A DNA stretch of 27,004 bases from positions 1 to 27,004 of the forward strand of contig JAHZBA010000035.1 of assembly GCA_019423635.1 (NCBI GenBank), in the 5' to 3' direction. Under the pieces are notes generated by a model. It was not told the origin of the DNA. It saw only the letters and a program-made list of their open reading frames with translations, and searched no databases. Numbering within the stretch: the first letter of the stretch is position 1; each line of letters starts with the position of its first letter. This document shows positions 22,450 to 27,004 of the stretch, piece after piece. The translations under genes were made by a program, and so were the position numbers. This DNA comes from Clostridiales bacterium. Its GTDB lineage: Bacteria; Bacillota; Clostridia; Oscillospirales; Oscillospiraceae.

Positions 22450-23041
22450 AGTAGCGAAGCAGGATGGTCATCCGCTCCTTCTCCGGGAGACTGTCAATGG
22501 CCTCCCGCAGGGCAATCCGCTCCACCAGCGCCTCTTCCGGGGCCTCCGTGCCAAGCATCCCCTCCAGCGTCAGCCCGTCCGCCGTCTCCTGCTGGAGGGA
22601 CTCCGGGGTATCCGTAGCCAGCTCAATCTGGGCGATCTCCTCCGGCGAGAATCCCGTGGCCTCCGACAGCTCTGACAGCACCGGCTCCCGGCCCAGCTGA
22701 TGCCGCAGCCGTTCCCGGGTGCTGTAGAGGGTCTGGGCCTGCTCCCGGATCACCCGGCCCACCTTCACGGCGCCGTCGTCCCGGAGAAAGCGGCGGATCT
22801 CCCCGGCAATTTTCGGAACGGCATAGGTGGAAAAGCAGGTGCCATAGTCAAAGTCAAAACCCTGCACCGCTTTCAAAAAGCCGAGGCACCCCAGCTGGTA
22901 CAGGTCGTCCGGGTCCACGCCCCGGCCGTAGTACCGCCGCACCACGCTCCAGATCAGACCGTTGTTCTCAATCACCGCCTGCTCGCAGGCGTCCCGGTCC
23001 CCCTCCTGGGCCGCCCGCAGCAGCTCCAATGCCGCGCTCAT
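22343..23041 (-). CDS. sigF: Sporulation sigma factor F
   Basis: A 232-residue sigma-70 family factor for early forespore transcription. Region 2 (AVIENNGLIWSVVRRYYGRGVDPDDLYQLGCLGFLKAVQGFD... FSTYAVPKIAGEIRRFLRDD) and region 4.2 (LTQEQTARILGVSQVQVSRLERRGLTRMRESL) are complete. ATG 23041 overlaps the SpoIIAB stop by four bases (ATGA). The third position in spoIIAA-spoIIAB-sigF fixes it as sigma F rather than sigma G. Its 3' end overlaps the convergent DUF4130 gene by 107 bases. Confidence 0.95.
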   Translation of the reverse strand: MSAALELLRAAQEGDRDACEQAVIENNGLIWSVVRRYYGRGVDPDDLYQLGCLGFLKAVQGFDFDYGTCFSTYAVPKIAGEIRRFLRDDGAVKVGRVIREQAQTLYSTRERLRHQLGREPVLSELSEATGFSPEEIAQIELATDTPESLQQETADGLTLEGMLGTEAPEEALVERIALREAIDSLPEKERMTILLRYFKGLTQEQTARILGVSQVQVSRLERRGLTRMRESL

Positions 23042-23487
23042 TTTGCCGCTTTCACCCGGGAGGACAGCTTCTTTTTCATCACCACACTGGTGCCCTTCCC
23101 CGGCACGGAGCGGACGTTCACGCGGTCCATGAAGCTCTCCATGATGGTAAAGCCCATGCCGCTGCGCTCCGCCCCGCCAGTGGTGAACATGGGCTGGCGG
23201 GCCTTCTCCACATCTGCAATCCCCCGGCCGTGATCCCGCACCGTCAGCTCCAGCACGTTCCCCGGGCAGATCCGGATCTTCACCAGCACCTTGCCGATCA
23301 CATCCGGATAGCCATGGACGATGGCGTTTGTTACAGCCTCGCTGACGGCGGTCTTGATGTCCTCCAGCTCGTTGAGGGTGGGGTCCAGCTGGGCGGCAAA
23401 GCACGCCACGGCGGAGCGGGCAAAGCCCTCGTTGCTGCTGCGGCTGGAGAACTCCAGCGTCGCCTCGTTGTCTGCCTTGACTTTCAT
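23038..23487 (-). CDS. spoIIAB: Anti-sigma F factor SpoIIAB (serine kinase)
   Basis: A 149-residue GHKL-fold ATPase that holds sigma F inactive and phosphorylates SpoIIAA. The N box is LEDIKTAVSEAVTNAIVHGY, the G1 box DHGRGI and the G2 box RSGMGFTIMESF. The start at ATG 23487 has AAAGGAGG at eight bases; 14 bases separate it from the spoIIAA stop. Confidence 0.97.
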   Translation of the reverse strand: MKVKADNEATLEFSSRSSNEGFARSAVACFAAQLDPTLNELEDIKTAVSEAVTNAIVHGYPDVIGKVLVKIRICPGNVLELTVRDHGRGIADVEKARQPMFTTGGAERSGMGFTIMESFMDRVNVRSVPGKGTSVVMKKKLSSRVKAAK

Positions 23488-23501
23488 TATGTAAACCTCC
23501 T

Positions 23502-23810
23502 TTACTTGATGGTGACCAGCCGGCCGACCCCGGCGGCGTCCAGAACCCGGCGGGCCTGGGCCGGAACGCTGCGGACCAAAACGCTTCCGTCCAGCAGCTG
23601 CATCCGCTGCTGCGCCCGGAGAATCAGCGCGATGCCGGAGCTGTCCATGAAGGTGACGTCCGCCAGATCCAGCACCAGCCGTTTCGGAAGCGCCGCGTCC
23701 ACCGCCAGCTCCATCTCCCGCAGGGCGTTTCGGGCGCCGTGGTGGTCCAGCTCCCCGGCAAACTCTAAAAGGAGGTTCCGGTCCGCACTTTTTGCTCGTA
23801 TTTCCATCAT
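23502..23810 (-). CDS. spoIIAA: Anti-sigma F factor antagonist SpoIIAA
   Basis: A 102-residue STAS-domain protein. Its dephosphorylated form binds SpoIIAB and frees sigma F. The phosphorylation site is in FMDSSGIALIL (S57/S58), equivalent to Ser58 of the Bacillus protein. The first of two consecutive ATG codons (23810) is taken; AGAGGGA lies four to five bases before it, so the second ATG (23807) is nearly as likely. It heads the sigF operon. Confidence 0.95.
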   Translation of the reverse strand: MMEIRAKSADRNLLLEFAGELDHHGARNALREMELAVDAALPKRLVLDLADVTFMDSSGIALILRAQQRMQLLDGSVLVRSVPAQARRVLDAAGVGRLVTIK

Positions 23811-23845
23811 TGTTCCCTCTTTTACGCGCAGATTTGCAAATCAGA

Positions 23846-23882
23846 CAAAAAAATCACCGCAAGGCATGTCCCTTACGGTGAT
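23846..23882 (-). terminator. Intrinsic terminator upstream of spoIIAA
   Basis: On the reverse strand ATCACCGTAAGG and CCTTGCGGTGAT pair over 12 bp (one T-G; 23882-23871 with 23864-23853), with a six-base loop, followed by T7. It may end the DUF3795 gene or, if the spoIIA promoter lies upstream at the 0A boxes, act as a leader terminator of the sigF operon. Confidence 0.88.
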
Positions 23883-23898
23883 GATAGCATGTCCCGGT

Positions 23899-23915
23899 TT
23901 TGACATTCTGTCGAA
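23899..23915 (-). promoter_or_regulatory. Putative Spo0A boxes upstream of spoIIAA
   Basis: TGTCGAA (plus strand, 23909-23915) and TGTCAAA (reverse strand, 23905-23899) match the 0A-box core, facing away from each other three bases apart. A TATCAT on the reverse strand lies 17 bases beyond AGAATG and could be part of a promoter. They lie 90-105 bases before spoIIAA, as expected for Spo0A activation of this operon, but the terminator lies between. Confidence 0.55.
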
Positions 23916-23930
23916 ACCAAGACTGCGCTT

Positions 23931-24476
23931 CTATTTTTTTGGTTTTCTGCGGAGTTTCAGGGAGATCCCCGCCTCCCCGGCCGCCGCCTGACAGAGGTCC
24001 GCCGCCAGGACGGCCCGCTCCCGGAGCGGCAGCTCCGATTCCGCGGCCAGCCGCTTTTCAATGGGCCGCAGGGCATCCAGCTCCAAAAGATTCACCGCGG
24101 CGGCGAAGAAGCTCTTTCGCCTGCCGTCGTTGCAGGTGGCCAGAAGGTACTGCAGGAGCGCCTCCTTTTCCATCTGCACGGCCCCGTAGGCCTCCGGGCC
24201 CAGCCGGCGGTGCTTTTCCATGTCCGCCCGCCGGTTCCGGTGTGTAATGAAGCTGTCGTACTCGTCGGCCTTCTCGTAGCGGGCACAGGGGTACTCCCCG
24301 CACTGGTAGCAGTACGCCATGCCGCCGCGGTCCAGGCTGCACCGGGCAATGGCGCAGCTCTGGTTCCCCGCTCCCCCGCCGCAGCCGGGGCAGTATCCGT
24401 CCAGACGCATGGTACACAGTCCGCAGTTCAGCCCGCAGAGGGAGAACCACCGGTCCTCCCGACAAAATCCCTTCAT
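23931..24476 (-). CDS. Cys-rich DUF3795 protein
   Basis: A 181-residue cytoplasmic protein of the DUF3795 type. Ten Cys in the first 64 residues are arranged as likely metal sites: C14-x3-C18-x2-C21, C29-x2-C32, C41-x4-C46, C56-x2-C59-x4-C64. The remainder is helical and ends with the basic tail LKLRRKPKK. The family's function is unknown. ATG 24476 is preceded by GGGAG at six bases. It lies 60 bases after valS, behind a GC-rich hairpin, and may be co-transcribed with valS. Confidence 0.85.
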   Translation of the reverse strand: MKGFCREDRWFSLCGLNCGLCTMRLDGYCPGCGGGAGNQSCAIARCSLDRGGMAYCYQCGEYPCARYEKADEYDSFITHRNRRADMEKHRRLGPEAYGAVQMEKEALLQYLLATCNDGRRKSFFAAAVNLLELDALRPIEKRLAAESELPLRERAVLAADLCQAAAGEAGISLKLRRKPKK

Positions 24477-24495
24477 ATCCCGCTCCCTTCAAGGG

Positions 24496-24520
24496 GGCCG
24501 GGTCCCTTTCGGACCCGGCC
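24496..24520. repeat. GC-rich hairpin between valS and the DUF3795 gene
   Basis: GGCCGGGTCC (24496-24505) and GGACCCGGCC (24511-24520) form a perfect 10-bp stem with a five-base loop. No T run follows on the valS strand, so full termination is doubtful. Confidence 0.6.
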
Positions 24521-24536
24521 TCTTCCTCTGTCTCAG

Positions 24537-27004
24537 TTACGCCTGCATGGCCCGGGCGGACTCCTCCAGCTTGGCAATGAGCTCCCGGAACCTGGCGGCT
24601 TTCTCCCGCTCCACGTTCACCACCGCCTCCGGGGCGCGGGAGACAAACTTCTCATTGGAGAGCTTCTGCTCCACGATCCGCAGGCCGTTTTGGGCCTTCT
24701 CGATCTCTTTGCCGATCCGCTCCAGCTCCGCACTCACATCCACCAGCTCGCTGAGGGGCAGGTAGGCCGTGGCGTTGTGGGTCACCACCGTCACCTGGCC
24801 GGCGGTGTCGGCGGGGGCCGCATCGACAAAGCGCACCTCCGAGGCGTAGGCCAGCCGCTGGAGGAAGTGCAGGCCCTGCCGGTAGATCTCCGGCGAGGCA
24901 GTCACCAGCAGCACCTCCGCTTTCTTGCTGGGGGGCACGTTCATCTCCGCCCGGCGGGCCCGGATGGCCTTGATAGTGTCCATCACCGCCTCCATGGCAA
25001 CCTCCTCCGTTGGGAAGTTCAGCGCCTCCTGATACTCCGGCCACCGGGAGGTCATGATGAACTCCCCCTCGTGAGGCAGGGCCTGGAAAATCTCCTCGGT
25101 GATAAAGGGCATGAAGGGGTGCAGCAGCTTCAAAAGCTCCGTCAGCACGTAGCACAAAACGTTCTGGGCCGTCAGGCTGGCGGCCCGGTCCTCCCCGTTC
25201 AGGCGGGTTTTGGTGAGCTCAATATACCAGTCGCAGTAGGTGTCCCACAGGAAGTCATAGACCTTGGCGGAGGCCACGCCGATCTCGTAGCTGTCCAGAT
25301 TCTCCGTGACCTCCCTCACCAGGCGATTCAGCTTGGAGAGGACCCATTTGTCCTCCGGGGCCAGCTGGTCCGCCGCCGGCAGGGCGCAGTGGTCGATGGT
25401 CAGGTTCATCATCACAAAACGGCTGGCGTTCCAGACCTTGTTGGCGAAGTTCCGCATGGCCTCGCACTTTTCCGTGTAGAAGCGCATATCGTTGCCGGGG
25501 CTGTTGCCGGTGATGAGGTTAAAGCGCAGGGCGTCCGCGCCGTACCTCTCGGCGATCTCCAGGGGGTCAATGCCGTTGCCCAGGGACTTGGACATCTTGC
25601 GGCCCTTGTCGTCCCGGACCAGACCGTGGATGAGGACGGTGTGGAATGGAATCTTCTTCATCTGCTCGCAGCCGGAGAAGATCATCCGGGCCACCCAGAA
25701 GAAGATGATGTCGTAGCCGGTGACCATGACGGAGGTAGGATACCAGTAATTCAGGTCGGCGGTCTGCTCCGGCCAGCCCAGGGTGGAGAAGGGCCACAGG
25801 GCGGAGGAGAACCAGGTGTCCAGCACGTCCTCCTCCCGGGTCAGGTGAGTGCTGCCGCACTTTTCGCAAACGGTGGGGTCCTCCCGCTTCACGTTGATGT
25901 GCCCGCAGTCGTCGCAGGTCCAGGCGGGGATCTGATGGCCCCACCAGAGCTGACGGGAAATGCACCAGTCATGGCAGTTTTCCATCCAGTTGGTATAGGT
26001 CTTGGAGAAGCGCTCGGGGACAAATTTCACTTCGCCCTCGTTCACCACCCGCAGAGCCTCCTTGGCCAGAGGCTCCATCTTCACGAACCACTGGGCGGAG
26101 ATCAGGGGCTCCACGTCGTTGTGGCAGCGGTAGCAGGTGCCCACGTTGTGGTTGTAGGGCTCGGTCTTCACCAAATAGCCCTGCTCCTCCAGGTCCTTGA
26201 CAATCTGCCGGCGGCACTCGTAGCGGTCCATCCCGTTGTAGGGCCCGCCGTTCTCGTTGATCTTTCCGTCGTCACCAATACAGCGGATGATCTCCAGATT
26301 GTGCCGCTGGCCCACCTCGAAGTCGTTGGGGTCGTGGGCGGGGGTCATCTTCACCGCGCCGGTGCCGAAGCCCAGTTCCACGTAGTCGTCGGCCACAATG
26401 GGGATCTCCCGGTTCATGATGGGCAGGATGCAGGTCTTGCCGACGAGATGCTTGAACCGCTCGTCCTCCGGGTTCACGGCCACGCCCGTGTCGCCCATCA
26501 TGGTCTCAGGGCGGGTGGTGGCGACGACCAGATCCCCGGAGCCGTCCGTCAGGGGATAGCGAATATACCAGAGGTGGCCGGGCTTGTCCTGGTACTCCAC
26601 CTCCGCGTCGGAGAGGGCGGTGATGCAGTGGGGGCACCAGTTGATGATCCGGCTTCCCTTGTAGATGAGGCCCTTGTCGTAGAGCTCGCAGAAGGTCTCC
26701 CGGACGGCCTTGCTGAGCCCGTCGTCCATGGTGAAGCGGGAGCGGGACCAGTCGGCGGAGATGCCCAGCTTCTTCTGCTGCTGGACGATGCGGCTGCCGT
26801 ACTTCTCCTTCCACTGCCAAACCCGCTGGAGGAACTTCTCCCGGCCCAGGTCGTAGCGGCTGAGGCCCTCCTTGGTCCGCAGCTCCTCCTCCACCTTCAC
26901 CTGGGTGGAGATGCCGGCGTGGTCCACACCGGGGACCCACAGGGCGGCGTAGCCCTGCATCCGCTTGAAGCGGATGAGGATGTCCTGGAGGGTGGAGTCC
27001 ATGG
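24537..27004 (-). CDS. valS: Valyl-tRNA synthetase, 5' end outside window
   Basis: Class I synthetase charging tRNA-Val. 822 codons are readable; the first ~50-60 residues, including the HIGH motif, are beyond the right edge, and the reading frame enters with ...A-MDSTLQDILIRFKRMQGY, an internal segment, so the ATG at 27002 is not the start. Visible are the editing domain (ATTRPETMMGDTGVAVNPED, MTPAHDPNDFEVG), the zinc-like CDDCGHI and CEKCGS pairs, EEDVLDTWFSSALWPFSTLGWP, KMSKS at 25584-25598 (GRKMSKSLGNGIDP) and the anticodon domain. The C-terminal coiled-coil arm contains ELERIGKEIEKAQNGLRIVE. No T-box can be assessed because its leader is outside the window. Confidence 0.97.
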   Translation of the reverse strand, partial: MDSTLQDILIRFKRMQGYAALWVPGVDHAGISTQVKVEEELRTKEGLSRYDLGREKFLQRVWQWKEKYGSRIVQQQKKLGISADWSRSRFTMDDGLSKAVRETFCELYDKGLIYKGSRIINWCPHCITALSDAEVEYQDKPGHLWYIRYPLTDGSGDLVVATTRPETMMGDTGVAVNPEDERFKHLVGKTCILPIMNREIPIVADDYVELGFGTGAVKMTPAHDPNDFEVGQRHNLEIIRCIGDDGKINENGGPYNGMDRYECRRQIVKDLEEQGYLVKTEPYNHNVGTCYRCHNDVEPLISAQWFVKMEPLAKEALRVVNEGEVKFVPERFSKTYTNWMENCHDWCISRQLWWGHQIPAWTCDDCGHINVKREDPTVCEKCGSTHLTREEDVLDTWFSSALWPFSTLGWPEQTADLNYWYPTSVMVTGYDIIFFWVARMIFSGCEQMKKIPFHTVLIHGLVRDDKGRKMSKSLGNGIDPLEIAERYGADALRFNLITGNSPGNDMRFYTEKCEAMRNFANKVWNASRFVMMNLTIDHCALPAADQLAPEDKWVLSKLNRLVREVTENLDSYEIGVASAKVYDFLWDTYCDWYIELTKTRLNGEDRAASLTAQNVLCYVLTELLKLLHPFMPFITEEIFQALPHEGEFIMTSRWPEYQEALNFPTEEVAMEAVMDTIKAIRARRAEMNVPPSKKAEVLLVTASPEIYRQGLHFLQRLAYASEVRFVDAAPADTAGQVTVVTHNATAYLPLSELVDVSAELERIGKEIEKAQNGLRIVEQKLSNEKFVSRAPEAVVNVEREKAARFRELIAKLEESARAMQA

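Noticed and set aside
26980..27004. ATG at 27002 as the start of valS
   Set aside because: The sequence following it aligns to an internal ValS segment just after the HIGH motif; the frame stays open to the window edge.

Overview
The window is GC-rich (the reading frames strongly prefer G or C at third positions) and looks like chromosomal core from a spore-forming, anaerobic Gram-positive bacterium of the Clostridia, most like the Oscillospiraceae. The evidence is a spoIIAA-spoIIAB-sigF operon, a T-box leader ahead of phenylalanyl-tRNA synthetase genes, a glmS ribozyme, AGGAGG ribosome-binding sites and a Gram-positive type LexA box. The family-level placement is inference from gene content. 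I see no phage, transposase, CRISPR array, tRNA or rRNA.

Layout. 1-1500 (-): 5' two thirds of glmS with a glmS ribozyme in its leader. 1839-2896 (+): a DUF421/DUF4363 membrane pair. 2923-4948 (-): nrdR, an unrecognised 175-residue protein and an exported protein. 5159-9238 (-): an nnr - lipoprotein - alr - mazF cluster that resembles the Bacillus ydcC-alr-ndoAI-ndoA neighbourhood but lacks the antitoxin. 9528-10424 (+): a membrane-anchored XRE regulator. 10593-15533 (+): a Phe-type T-box unit containing a DUF3267 membrane zincin, pheS and an enlarged pheT, with a string of six hairpins between pheS and pheT. 15734-17458 (-): adeC. 17596-18100: a divergent pair (54-residue protein and small XRE regulator) with twin operators. 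18224-19438 (+): threonine ammonia-lyase. 19511-22449 (+): a putative LexA-controlled operon encoding a 41-residue membrane protein, a radical SAM DNA modification/repair protein, a DJ-1/PfpI-like protein and a DUF4130-type DNA metabolism protein. 22343-23810 (-): sigF operon, whose end overlaps the SOS operon tail to tail. 23931-27004 (-): a DUF3795 protein and valS, whose 5' end lies outside the window.

The best candidate for an incompletely described system is the SOS-like unit at 19511-22449. Three LexA-type boxes sit on a near-consensus promoter driving a tiny membrane protein followed by the radical SAM/DUF4130 pair, a pair that comparative genomics has linked to uracil-DNA-glycosylase-like proteins but whose reaction is unknown to me. 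A DJ-1-like protein is inserted between the two partners. Other points worth a second look are the T-box unit that carries a membrane protease gene first, the ~100-residue insertion in PheT, the hairpin array between pheS and pheT, a repeat that supplies the stop codon of nnr, and a 5'-terminal hairpin in the adeC leader.
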